Translations under genes and position numbers: made by a program
Notes under the pieces: generated by a model
Told to the model about the DNA's origin: nothing
Database searches by the model: none
The model's input: the letters and a program-made list of their open reading frames with translations, nothing else
Assembly: GCF_029626175.1 (NCBI RefSeq)
Contig: NZ_JARUBM010000002.1
Location: 2,683,001-2,747,000, forward strand
From: Micromonospora sp. WMMD1082
Lineage (GTDB): Bacteria > Actinomycetota > Actinomycetes > Mycobacteriales > Micromonosporaceae
DNA length: 64,000 nucleotides
Direction of reading: 5' to 3'
Part shown: piece by piece, positions 1 to 7,710 of the stretch
Layout: each line of letters opens with the position of its first letter
Position numbering within the stretch: the first letter of the stretch is position 1

Positions 1-45
1 CAGCTCACCTTCAGCGCGTGGCGTCGCGCGGGAGCGCGGCCGGTC

Positions 46-3000
46 GTGGCAGGATGCGGCGTGCCCCCGTTCAACGCCGTACCCCCCGGTGGCCGCCCGC
101 CCTTCGTCGCGGACCTGCACATCCACTCGAAGTACTCGCGGGCCTGCAGCCGCGACCTGACCCTGCCGAACCTCGGTTGGTGGGCCCGGCGCAAGGGCAT
201 CGCGGTGCTCGGCACCGGTGACTTCACTCACCCCGCCTGGTACGACCACCTGCGCGAGACGCTGCATCCGGCCGAGCCCGGCCTCTACCGGCTGTCACCG
301 GAGGCGGAACGGGACATCGCCCGCCGCCTGCCGCCCCGGCTGGCCAGCGCGGCGGAGAGCGATCCGGTCCGGTTCATGCTCAGCGTGGAGATCTCCACGA
401 TCTACAAGCGGGACGACCGGACGCGCAAGGTCCACCACCTGATCTACCTGCCGGATCTGGACGCGGTGGGTCGGTTCAATGCCGCGCTGGGCCGGATCGG
501 CAACCTCGGGTCGGACGGCCGGCCGATCCTCGGTCTGGACTCGCGTGACCTGTTGGAGATCACCCTGGAGGCGAGCCCGGACGGTTTCCTCGTCCCGGCG
601 CACATCTGGACCCCGTGGTTCTCCGCGCTGGGCTCGAAGTCCGGCTTCGACGCGATCGCCGACTGCTACGCCGACCTGGCCGACCACATCTTCGCGGTGG
701 AGACCGGGCTCTCCTCCGACCCGGCGATGAACTGGCGGGTCGGCAGCCTGGACCGCTACCGGCTGGTCTCCAACTCCGACGCGCACTCACCGCCCGCGCT
801 CGCCCGCGAGGCCACCGTCTTCGCCTCGGCCCGGGACTACTTTGGCGTACGCGAGGCGCTGCGCACCGGCGACGGGCTGGCCGGCACGATCGAGTTCTTC
901 CCCGAGGAGGGCAAGTACCACGCGGACGGCCACCGGCTGTGCGGGGTGAACTGGGCGCCCGAACGGACCCGGGAGGCCGGCGGGCGCTGCCCGGAGTGCG
1001 GCAAGCCGTTGACGGTGGGCGTACTGAGCCGGGTCGAGGACCTGGCCGACCGGCCCGAGGGGTACCGGCCGCAGCGTGTTCCCCAGGTGACCCACCTGAT
1101 CCAGCTCGCCGAGATCCTCGGCGAGATCAACAAGGTCGGTCCACGGTCGAAGCGGGTCGAGGGGAAGCTCACCGAACTGGTCGCCGCGCTCGGTCCGGAG
1201 CTGGAGATCCTCACCCGTACCCCACTGGACGAGATCGGCCGGGTCGGCGGTGAGGTGCTCGCCGAGGGCATCGCCCGGCTGCGCCGCGGCGAGGTCCGCC
1301 GCGTTCCCGGCTACGACGGCGAGTACGGCGTGATCACCCTCTTCGACCCGGCCGAGCTGGGCCGTGCCGGGGTGTCGGCCGGGCAGGAGACCCTGTTCGA
1401 CGTGCCGGTTCCGGCGCAGCGTCGGCCCGTGGAGCCGACGGCGACACCGCACGCCAAGGCGACTCCGGAGGCCAGGGCGAAGCGGCCGGCGGGCAAGGCC
1501 GAACCGAAGCGCGAGCCGGCCACCCCGGCACCGCCGATCGCGCCACCGCCCTCCCCGCACGAGCCGTTCGAGCCGATGCTCGCCGGGATGGAGGAGGTCG
1601 GCACCGGCCTGCTGGACCGGCTCGACGCGATGCAACGGGTGGCCGCCTCGGCACCCGGCGGCCCGCTGCTCATCGTCGCCGGACCGGGCACCGGCAAGAC
1701 GCGTACGCTGACCCACCGGATCGCGTACCTCTGTGCCGAGTTGAACGTCTTCCCCGAGCAGTGCCTGGCGATCACCTTCACCCGGCGGGCGGCGGAGGAG
1801 TTGCGGCACCGCCTGGACGGCCTGCTCGGCCCGGTCGCCGAGGACGTCACCGTCGGCACCTTCCACTCGCTGGGGCTGACCATCCTGCGCGAGAACGCCG
1901 GGGCCGCCGGCCTGCCGGACGATTTCCGGATCGCCGACGACGCGGAACGGACGGCGGCCCGCGCCGAGGCCGGCGAGGACGCGGCCCGCTACACCGCACT
2001 GCTGCGCAAGCAGGGCATGGTCGACCTCGACGAGTTGCTCACCCTGCCGGTCGCGCTGCTGCGGGACGACCGGGAACTGGTCGAGCGGTACCGCGACCGC
2101 TGGCGGTGGATCTTCGTGGACGAGTACCAGGACGTCGACGCGGTGCAGTACGAGCTGCTCCGCCTGCTCAGCCCCGCCGACGGGAACCTCTGCGCGATCG
2201 GCGACCCGGACCAGGCCATCTACTCGTTCCGTGGCGCCGACGTCGGGTACTTCCTGCGCTTCTCGCAGGACTTCACCGACGCCCGGCTGGTCCGGCTCAA
2301 CCGCAACTACCGCTCCTCAGCGCCGATCCTGGCCGCGGCGGTACAGGCCATCGCGCCGTCGTCGCTGGTCCGGGGCCGCCGGCTGGATCCGGCCCGGCTC
2401 GACCCGGAGGCCCCACTGGTCGGCCGGTACGCTGCGGCCTCCGTCGCCGACGAGGCCGACTTCGTGGTACGCACCGTCGACGACCTGGTCGGCGGCCTCT
2501 CCCACCGGTCGCTGGATTCGGGTCGGATCGACGGCCGGTCGACCACGCTCTCCTTCTCGGACATCGCGGTGCTGTACCGCACCGACTCGCAGGCCGCACC
2601 GATCGTGGACGCCCTGGCCCGGGCCAACATCCCGGTGCAGAAGCGCTCGCACGACCGGCTGCGGGACCGCCCCGGCGTGCTGGCGATCGCCCGCGAGCTG
2701 CGGCACGCCCCGGGTCTCGACGGTGCCCTGCCCGCCCGGGTACGCCTCGCCGCCCAGGTGCTCGCCGAGCGGTTCGCCATCCCCACCCTCGACGGGTCGG
2801 GTGGGGTGCGCCCCGAGGATGTCCGGACCGCGGTCGACCTGCTGACGCCGCTGGCCCGGCGGTGCGGCGACGACCTGGAGGCGTTCCTGTCCCAGCTCGC
2901 CACCGGGGCGGAGGTGGACGCCCTCGACCCGCGCGCCGAGGCGGTCACCCTGCTGACCCTGCACGCCGCCAAGGGACTGGAGTTCCCGGTGGTCTTCCTG

Positions 3001-3276
3001 ATCGGCGCCGAGGACGGGCTGCTGCCGCTACGCTGGCCCGGTGCACCCCCCGACGACGACGCGGTCGCCGAGGAGCGGCGGCTCTTCTTCGTCGGGCTGA
3101 CCCGGGCCCAGGACCGGCTCTACGTGAGCCACGCCGCCCGCCGGGTCCGGCACGGGTCGGAGCGGGACTGCCGCCCGTCGCCGTTCCTCGACGTGGTGGA
3201 TCCGGGTCTGTTCGAACGGCTCGGCGACAGCGCCGGACCGCGCCGGCCGAAGGATCGCCAGCTACGGCTCATCTGA
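46..3276 (+). CDS. PHP/EndoQ-like nuclease fused to UvrD/PcrA-type helicase
   Basis: This is a fusion of two repair enzymes. Residues ~20-420 are a PHP-type domain like archaeal and Bacillus endonuclease Q, which nicks DNA 5' of deaminated bases. Visible are DLHIHSKYS (from residue 23), GTGDFTHP (~56) and a Cys cluster C299/C315/C318 resembling the EndoQ zinc site. A Pro/Ala/Lys-rich linker (~455-535) follows. Then comes a superfamily 1 helicase with Walker A GPGTGKT (546-552), DEYQD (692), GDPDQAIYSFRG, NRNYRSS, the LHAAKGLEF motif and VGLTRAQDRL (~1017). The helicase part is only ~540 residues, so the 1B/2B regions look short. GTG at 46 is used; GTG at 61 is an alternative, and the true start could lie upstream of the window. 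Family calls are confident; joint function in deaminated-base repair is inferred. Confidence 0.85.
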   Translation: MAGCGVPPFNAVPPGGRPPFVADLHIHSKYSRACSRDLTLPNLGWWARRKGIAVLGTGDFTHPAWYDHLRETLHPAEPGLYRLSPEAERDIARRLPPRLASAAESDPVRFMLSVEISTIYKRDDRTRKVHHLIYLPDLDAVGRFNAALGRIGNLGSDGRPILGLDSRDLLEITLEASPDGFLVPAHIWTPWFSALGSKSGFDAIADCYADLADHIFAVETGLSSDPAMNWRVGSLDRYRLVSNSDAHSPPALAREATVFASARDYFGVREALRTGDGLAGTIEFFPEEGKYHADGHRLCGVNWAPERTREAGGRCPECGKPLTVGVLSRVEDLADRPEGYRPQRVPQVTHLIQLAEILGEINKVGPRSKRVEGKLTELVAALGPELEILTRTPLDEIGRVGGEVLAEGIARLRRGEVRRVPGYDGEYGVITLFDPAELGRAGVSAGQETLFDVPVPAQRRPVEPTATPHAKATPEARAKRPAGKAEPKREPATPAPPIAPPPSPHEPFEPMLAGMEEVGTGLLDRLDAMQRVAASAPGGPLLIVAGPGTGKTRTLTHRIAYLCAELNVFPEQCLAITFTRRAAEELRHRLDGLLGPVAEDVTVGTFHSLGLTILRENAGAAGLPDDFRIADDAERTAARAEAGEDAARYTALLRKQGMVDLDELLTLPVALLRDDRELVERYRDRWRWIFVDEYQDVDAVQYELLRLLSPADGNLCAIGDPDQAIYSFRGADVGYFLRFSQDFTDARLVRLNRNYRSSAPILAAAVQAIAPSSLVRGRRLDPARLDPEAPLVGRYAAASVADEADFVVRTVDDLVGGLSHRSLDSGRIDGRSTTLSFSDIAVLYRTDSQAAPIVDALARANIPVQKRSHDRLRDRPGVLAIARELRHAPGLDGALPARVRLAAQVLAERFAIPTLDGSGGVRPEDVRTAVDLLTPLARRCGDDLEAFLSQLATGAEVDALDPRAEAVTLLTLHAAKGLEFPVVFLIGAEDGLLPLRWPGAPPDDDAVAEERRLFFVGLTRAQDRLYVSHAARRVRHGSERDCRPSPFLDVVDPGLFERLGDSAGPRRPKDRQLRLI

Positions 3277-3429
3277 CCACCCGAGCCGCGGGTCGGTCGG
3301 TCGGGTAACCGACCGACCGTCCGTCGCGCCGGTGGCCCTGTCGTAGACACTACGGTGACGTGGGCGACGGTCGTCGGATCGTGGGCCCGGCACCACCCAC
3401 CGGCTCCACCACTGGCTCAGGAGGGCGTC

Positions 3430-4479
3430 ATGGCGAACTACGGACCACCGAGCGGCGGCCCGCAGCCGTGGCAGGAGCCGGAACCCGGAGACTGGTACGA
3501 CCACGGCCGGTCCCCCGACCCGCCCCACGACCCGGCCCAGCTCTACGGCGCCGGCCAGCCCTACCAGCCGGGTCAGACCTACGGCTCCGGCGTCACCTAC
3601 GGATCCGACCCCAGGCACGAGTCCGATCAGACGCACGGCTCCGGCCAGGGCTACGAGTCCGGCCGGACCTACGGCGCGGGCCAGACCTACGGCGCGGGCC
3701 AGACCTACGGGTCGAGCCAGGGCTACGAGCCCGGCCAGGGCCATGGATCCGGGCCGTATCCGTCCGGCGGCCCGGATCACCAGGCCGGGCAGCCGTGGAG
3801 CGGGCACTCCGCCGGGTGGCCCGGGGCGGGTCACCGCGACGGGCAACGCGGACCGGAGCACGGCGATGACGGCCGCAGCCCCGGGTCGGGCTACGCCGGC
3901 AACCGCTACGGCGGGGCCGACCCGGGATACCCGTCGCCGCCGCCGGGCACCCGGGCGCAGCCGGCCTATCCCGGCGACGCGGCGACCACGTACGAGGGCG
4001 CGCCCGTGCCACCGCCGGAGCGCGGGCGCGGTCGGGGGCGGATCCTCGCGGTGCTGGCGGTCGTGCTGGTGCTGGTGCTGGGCGGCGTGACGACGTCCTA
4101 TCTGCTCGGGTCGGACGACGAGCCGCCGATCCCGCTGGCCGCGCCGACCGAGGAGGCGGCGGGGCCGGCCCTGGACGCCTCGGACGAGGACGAGACACCG
4201 GCCGACGACCCGGCCTCCGGCTCGTCCACCGACCCCCGGTTCGTGCAGGCCGGACAGTGTCTCCGCAACGACGCGCCGGCCGGCGGTCAGCCCAAGCTGC
4301 TGATCAGCGACTGCGTACCGAAGTCGTACGAGGTGCTGCGGCGCGTCGACGGGAAGACCAGCGGTGAACGCGACGCCGAGGCGAAGTGCGCCCAGGTCGA
4401 CGGCTACACCAACTGGTACTTCTACGACAGCGAGCTGGACTCCCTCGACTTCGTGCTCTGCCTCAAACAGCGCGACTGA
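3430..4479 (+). CDS. LppU/SCO3897-like membrane-anchored protein
   Basis: This 349-residue protein has a long Gly/Tyr/Gln/Pro-rich, probably disordered N-terminal half with tandem GAGQTYG-type repeats. One membrane segment follows (~205-227, starting ILAVLAVVLVLVLGG). The extracytoplasmic C-terminal domain carries four cysteines (C277, C295, C320, C344) that could form two disulfides. The C-terminal domain resembles that of LppU/SCO3897-family proteins, which are found in origin-proximal actinobacterial synteny. The start is ATG 3430 because an AGGAGG box lies just upstream; an in-frame GTG at 3355 lacks a comparable site. Molecular function is unknown. A strong palindrome follows the stop codon. 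Confidence 0.75.
   Translation: MANYGPPSGGPQPWQEPEPGDWYDHGRSPDPPHDPAQLYGAGQPYQPGQTYGSGVTYGSDPRHESDQTHGSGQGYESGRTYGAGQTYGAGQTYGSSQGYEPGQGHGSGPYPSGGPDHQAGQPWSGHSAGWPGAGHRDGQRGPEHGDDGRSPGSGYAGNRYGGADPGYPSPPPGTRAQPAYPGDAATTYEGAPVPPPERGRGRGRILAVLAVVLVLVLGGVTTSYLLGSDDEPPIPLAAPTEEAAGPALDASDEDETPADDPASGSSTDPRFVQAGQCLRNDAPAGGQPKLLISDCVPKSYEVLRRVDGKTSGERDAEAKCAQVDGYTNWYFYDSELDSLDFVLCLKQRD
3675..3713 (+). repeat. Short in-frame tandem repeat (TYGAGQ)
   Basis: About three near-identical 18-nt units encode T-Y-G-A-G-Q repeats in the disordered N-terminus of the LppU-like protein. More diverged Tyr-Gly-Ser-Gly units flank them between about 3540 and 3730. Confidence 0.7.
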
Positions 4480-4490
4480 CCCGATTGGCA

Positions 4491-4532
4491 AAACTAGTGC
4501 TGTCTAGCATGGACGCTAGACAGCACTAGTTT
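4491..4532. terminator. Perfect 18-bp inverted repeat, 6-nt loop
   Basis: Arms 4491-4508 and 4515-4532 are exact reverse complements separated by six bases. The element begins 12 nt after the LppU-like stop and is flanked by an A-run on the left and TTTATT on the right, so it could terminate transcription in either direction. Its inner arms contain TGTCTAGC/GCTAGACA, which recurs in a second palindrome 63 bp away. An operator role is therefore also possible. Confidence 0.6.
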
Positions 4533-4571
4533 ATTGTCGAGGGCAACACGCCGGTACCGCCGTCTATCCAT

Positions 4572-4591
4572 GTCTAGCCCTTCGGCTAGAC
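4572..4591. promoter_or_regulatory. 8-bp palindrome overlapping the ATPase promoter
   Basis: GTCTAGCC and GGCTAGAC (4572-4579 and 4584-4591) flank four bases. The palindrome ends 8 nt before the putative -10 box TACTCT (4599-4604), so it occupies the -35/spacer region. It shares its core with the 4491-4532 inverted repeat, as expected for a repeated operator. The regulator is unknown. Confidence 0.45.
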
Positions 4592-4598
4592 GGCCCGA

Positions 4599-4604
4599 TA
4601 CTCT
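4599..4604 (+). promoter_or_regulatory. -10 box (TACTCT) of a leaderless start
   Basis: A TANNNT hexamer ends 7 nt before GTG 4612, the spacing typical of actinobacterial leaderless mRNAs. No Shine-Dalgarno sequence is visible before any candidate start of the downstream gene. Confidence 0.5.
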
Positions 4605-4611
4605 GCGATTC

Positions 4612-5853
4612 GTGGATCCGGTCCGCAACCCGTACGCACCGGGCGCCGGTCAGCGCCCGCCCGAACTCGCCGGGCGGGGGCGGGAACTGGACGTCTTCGA
4701 CGTCGTGCTGGAACGGATCGCGCGGGGCCGACCGGAGCGCAGCCTGATGCTCACCGGCCTGCGCGGCGTCGGCAAGACGGTCCTGCTGAACACCCTGCGC
4801 TCCCAGGCGATCAACCGGCTCTGGGGCAGCGGCAAGATCGAGGCGCGACCGGATCAGTCGCTGCGCCGGCCGATCGCCGCCGCCCTGCACATGGCCGTCC
4901 GGGAACTCGCCCCCCGGCACCGGGCACCGGACCGGATCGACGCCTTCCTCGGCGTGCTCAAGGCCTTCGCCCAACGGGGCGCACCGACCGGTCGCGGCGG
5001 CACCGCCCCGAAGCTGCGCGACCGGTGGCAGCCCGGCATCGACGTGCCGGCGGCCAGCGGGCGGGCGGACTCCGGCGACATCGAGATCGACCTGGTGGAG
5101 CTGCTCACCGATGCCGCCTCGGTGGCCAGTGACGTCGGCACCGGCGTCGCGATCTTCATCGACGAGATGCAGGATCTCGGGCCGGAGGACGTCTCCGCAC
5201 TCTGCGCCGCGTGCCACGAACTGTCCCAGCTCGGCGCGCCGCTGATCGTGGTCGGTGCCGGGTTACCGCACCTGCCGGCGGTGCTGAGCGCGGCCAAGTC
5301 GTACTCCGAGCGGCTCTTCCGCTACCAGCGCATCGACCGTCTCGACCGGATCGCCGCCGACCACGCACTCTGCGCGCCGGCCGAGCGGGAGGACGTGGAG
5401 TACGAGGCGAAGGCCCTCGACCTGCTCTACGAGAAGTCCGGCGGGTACCCGTACTTCGTCCAGGCGTACGGGAAGGCCACCTGGGACCATGCCCCCCGAT
5501 CACCGATCACCGCGGCGGACGTCCGGGTCGCCGCCCCGGAGGCCGAGGCCGAGCTGGCCGTCGGCTTCTTCGGGTCGCGCTTCGAGCGGGCCACCCCCGC
5601 CGAGCGGGAGTATATGCGGGCGATGGCGACGCTCTCCCTGGTCGAGGGGGCGGCCGGCGGTGGCGGACGGGACGACATGGACGCGGCGGTGCCGACCGCC
5701 GAGATCGCCCGCGCTCTCGGCCGCAAGCCCGCCAGCCTCTCCCCGGCCCGGGACGCCCTGATCAAGAAGGGGCTGATCTACTCCGGCGAACGTGGCACGG
5801 TCGCCTTCACCGTCCCGCACTTCGGCCGTTACCTGCGCACCCAGCCGGCCTGA
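4612..5853 (+). CDS. AAA/ORC-like P-loop ATPase with C-terminal winged helix
   Basis: The 413-residue ATPase starts MDPVRNPYAPG. Walker A is GLRGVGKT (~49-56) and Walker B is IFIDEMQD (D184-E185). A sensor-like strand LIVVGAGLPHLP follows, and the C-terminus looks like a winged helix ending in the tract near GLIYSGERGTVAF. The fold is that of AAA_16/archaeal-type ATPases; the biological role is unknown. Alternative starts are TTG 4534 and ATG 4570, neither with a ribosome site. GTG 4612 fits leaderless initiation and the conserved protein N-terminus. It is convergent with the DUF397 gene across a shared terminator. Confidence 0.75.
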   Translation: MDPVRNPYAPGAGQRPPELAGRGRELDVFDVVLERIARGRPERSLMLTGLRGVGKTVLLNTLRSQAINRLWGSGKIEARPDQSLRRPIAAALHMAVRELAPRHRAPDRIDAFLGVLKAFAQRGAPTGRGGTAPKLRDRWQPGIDVPAASGRADSGDIEIDLVELLTDAASVASDVGTGVAIFIDEMQDLGPEDVSALCAACHELSQLGAPLIVVGAGLPHLPAVLSAAKSYSERLFRYQRIDRLDRIAADHALCAPAEREDVEYEAKALDLLYEKSGGYPYFVQAYGKATWDHAPRSPITAADVRVAAPEAEAELAVGFFGSRFERATPAEREYMRAMATLSLVEGAAGGGGRDDMDAAVPTAEIARALGRKPASLSPARDALIKKGLIYSGERGTVAFTVPHFGRYLRTQPA

Positions 5854-5878
5854 GGCGGCTGGGCGGTCCCCTAACCGG

Positions 5879-5912
5879 GAGAAGCCCCCGGCCGGGTGGC
5901 CGGGGGCTTCTC
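5879..5912. terminator. Bidirectional terminator between ATPase and DUF397 genes
   Basis: Arms 5879-5893 and 5898-5912 pair over about 15 bp with a four-base GGGT loop. The stem is very GC-rich and sits between two converging genes, 26 nt after the ATPase stop and 11 nt beyond the DUF397 stop. Confidence 0.8.
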
Positions 5913-5923
5913 TGCGAGGTGCG

Positions 5924-6118
5924 TCAGGCGACCGGGCCGCCGGTCTTCGCCAGCTCGACGAAGCCGCGCCACGCCGCCGGCTGGAAGCTGAGCGTTCCGC
6001 CGTCGCGGTCCTTGGTGTCCCGGACCAGGACGACACCGGAGAGGTTGTCGGCGACCTCAACACACGCACCGCCGTTGTTGCCGCTCTTGCTGCTCTTGCG
6101 CCACTGCGCGCCGGTCAT
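5924..6118 (-). CDS. DUF397 small protein (WhiJ-system partner)
   Basis: This 64-residue protein contains the DUF397 hallmarks: WRKSSKSG near the N-terminus, then CVEVADN, VVLVRDTKD and a W-R-G-F segment near the end. Its ATG overlaps the stop of the upstream XRE gene as ATGA, so translation is probably coupled; an in-frame ATG at 6124 is an alternative. In Streptomyces, DUF397 proteins are encoded beside DUF5753 XRE regulators in whiJ/abaA-like loci affecting development and antibiotic production. That function is carried over by family and context only. Confidence 0.8.
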   Translation of the reverse strand: MTGAQWRKSSKSGNNGGACVEVADNLSGVVLVRDTKDRDGGTLSFQPAAWRGFVELAKTGGPVA

Positions 6119-6882
6119 GTCCATGATGCTGCCGCTTCCCTGATGAGTTCTAGGGACTGCGTCCGTGACAGCGCCTCGCCGCGGATGCGTTCCCACCTGC
6201 GACCCAGGGTAGCAACGTCCGCAGCCTTATCGATGATCTGTGCCTCGGCCTGGCTGTCGGCGTGACCGAGCACGCTGCCGTCGTCCAGCTCGGCGAGGAT
6301 GAAGGGTCCACCCAACCCGGGGTACATCCCGACGGTCGCCGGCACGACGTGGATCGCGATCGTGGGCAGCGCGCCGCACGCCACCAGGTGCTCACACTGC
6401 TCCCGCATCAGCGCCCGGTCACCGTAGGCGGACCGGCGCAGGATCAGCTCGTCCAGCACCACGACCAGCATCGGCGGGTCCTCCCGGCGCAGGATGGCCT
6501 GCCGCTGGAGACGCGCCTCCACCAGCCGTCCGACGTCGTCGGAGGTCAGTCTCTCCCCGGCCAGCGTCGCCCGCGCGTACGCCTCGGTCTGGAGCAGGCC
6601 CGGCACCCAGGTCAGCTCGAACCAGCGCAGCGCCACCGCCTCGCGTTCGATGTCCACCCACCGCCGGAACCACGCCGGCTCGCGTCGCTTGAGGACGTCC
6701 GGCCACAGCTCGGTCACCTCGCGGCCGAGCACCGTGGCGACCCGCCTCCGGGTCTGCGGGCGCGGAATGCGTCCGTGGCTTGCCCACCGCGCGGCGGTCT
6801 TCGGGTCGACCCCGACCTGAGCCGCGAGGGAGTCGGCGGTCTCGCCCGCCTCGGTCATTGCTGCGACGACGGCACGGTTCAC
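6115..6882 (-). CDS. XRE-family regulator with DUF5753 domain (WhiJ-like)
   Basis: The 255-residue protein has an N-terminal helix-turn-helix: residues near LAAQVGVDPKTAARWASHG and RPQTRRRVATVLG. A DUF5753 region follows, recognised by AWFRRWVDIEREA, RWFELTWVPGLLQTEAYAR and the later GGPFILAE. It is 4-bp coupled to the DUF397 gene. GTG 6882 was chosen: an AGGAAGGA tract lies about 9 nt upstream, and the protein length fits the family. The open frame extends farther upstream, but the product there has no similarity to the family. Likely a DNA-binding regulator of its own locus. Confidence 0.8.
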   Translation of the reverse strand: MNRAVVAAMTEAGETADSLAAQVGVDPKTAARWASHGRIPRPQTRRRVATVLGREVTELWPDVLKRREPAWFRRWVDIEREAVALRWFELTWVPGLLQTEAYARATLAGERLTSDDVGRLVEARLQRQAILRREDPPMLVVVLDELILRRSAYGDRALMREQCEHLVACGALPTIAIHVVPATVGMYPGLGGPFILAELDDGSVLGHADSQAEAQIIDKAADVATLGRRWERIRGEALSRTQSLELIREAAASWT

Positions 6883-7095
6883 TCCGAGATCCTTCCTGGA
6901 CGTCCGAGAACACTCGGTGTCCATCCTGCTACGGGGTGTATGTGACGGGCAATGGTCGGGAGGGTGGGAATCAGGACGGCACGAGCCAGTGGAGGCATCC
7001 CCCGAGCCCGCTGGTGGTGCTGTCGGGCCGCCCCCAACCGGCGAGCACCCACGGGGGCGGCCCACCCAGATCTCGTGTCGACCGAGGAGGCACCC

Positions 7096-7419
7096 GTGGC
7101 CGCACAGCAGCCCCCACCGCGACGTCCGGTGACCGACCGGCGGGAGGACGGGACTCTCCGGATCCGTCCTGGCGTGTACCTCCTCGGCCAGGAGGCGTCC
7201 CCGCAGTTCCACAGGCCGATCCTGGTCCGGGTGATCCGCGAGCTGACCGAACGGCAGCCGCCGTACGGCTGGACCTGGGTGAACTGCTATCAGCTCGACA
7301 CGCACGGGGACGCGGCCGAGAAGCGCCAGTTGTTCGTGATGCCGGAGGGGATGCGCCCGGTGCACGTGCCACCCGTCCCGTATGCCGCCCGACGCCGGCC
7401 GGCGAGGGCCGCCCGGTGA
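7096..7419 (+). CDS. Hypothetical 107-residue protein beside WhiJ-like pair
   Basis: The GTG start has GAGGAGG five bases upstream. The protein is soluble, with a central segment around PILVRVIRELTERQPPYGW and a Trp-rich stretch WTWVNCYQLD, then LFVMPEG. No known domain is recognised. It is transcribed divergently from the XRE/DUF397 pair and overlaps the next gene by GTGA, so these two form a small operon. Context suggests a role in the same regulatory module. Confidence 0.7.
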   Translation: MAAQQPPPRRPVTDRREDGTLRIRPGVYLLGQEASPQFHRPILVRVIRELTERQPPYGWTWVNCYQLDTHGDAAEKRQLFVMPEGMRPVHVPPVPYAARRRPARAAR

Positions 7420-7673
7420 GCGATCAGCACGACGGACACATCCCGTCCCGCCCAGCGTGGCGCTGCCGGACCTGCGGTGCACCGTGGCCGTGTCAACCGG
7501 CGAAACTGCGCCTCCTCGCCGAGTACGCCGACAACACGCCGTCGCTCATGGTCTACCTCGTGACGCTTCGCGAGGAAGCCGCCGAACAGCTCGCCGAACA
7601 GACCTCGGGCGTGCGGCCGACCGGCTTGCACAAGCGCTTCACGGACTGGGTCCCGGTCCGCCGGTCGACGTGA
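7416..7673 (+). CDS. Small CxxC protein, hypothetical
   Basis: This 85-residue protein begins with GTG overlapping the previous stop (GTGA). Near its N-terminus it has WRCRTCGAPWPCQPAK, with three cysteines that could bind a metal. The rest is helical and charged (LREEAAEQLAEQ) and ends VPVRRST. Homologues in actinomycetes are sometimes labelled flavin reductase, but no flavin-binding feature is visible. It is coupled to the 107-residue gene. Confidence 0.65.
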   Translation: MSDQHDGHIPSRPAWRCRTCGAPWPCQPAKLRLLAEYADNTPSLMVYLVTLREEAAEQLAEQTSGVRPTGLHKRFTDWVPVRRST

Positions 7674-7710
7674 AGACGCCCGGCCCCGGGCCTCTCGCGG
7701 TCCTGGCTGC

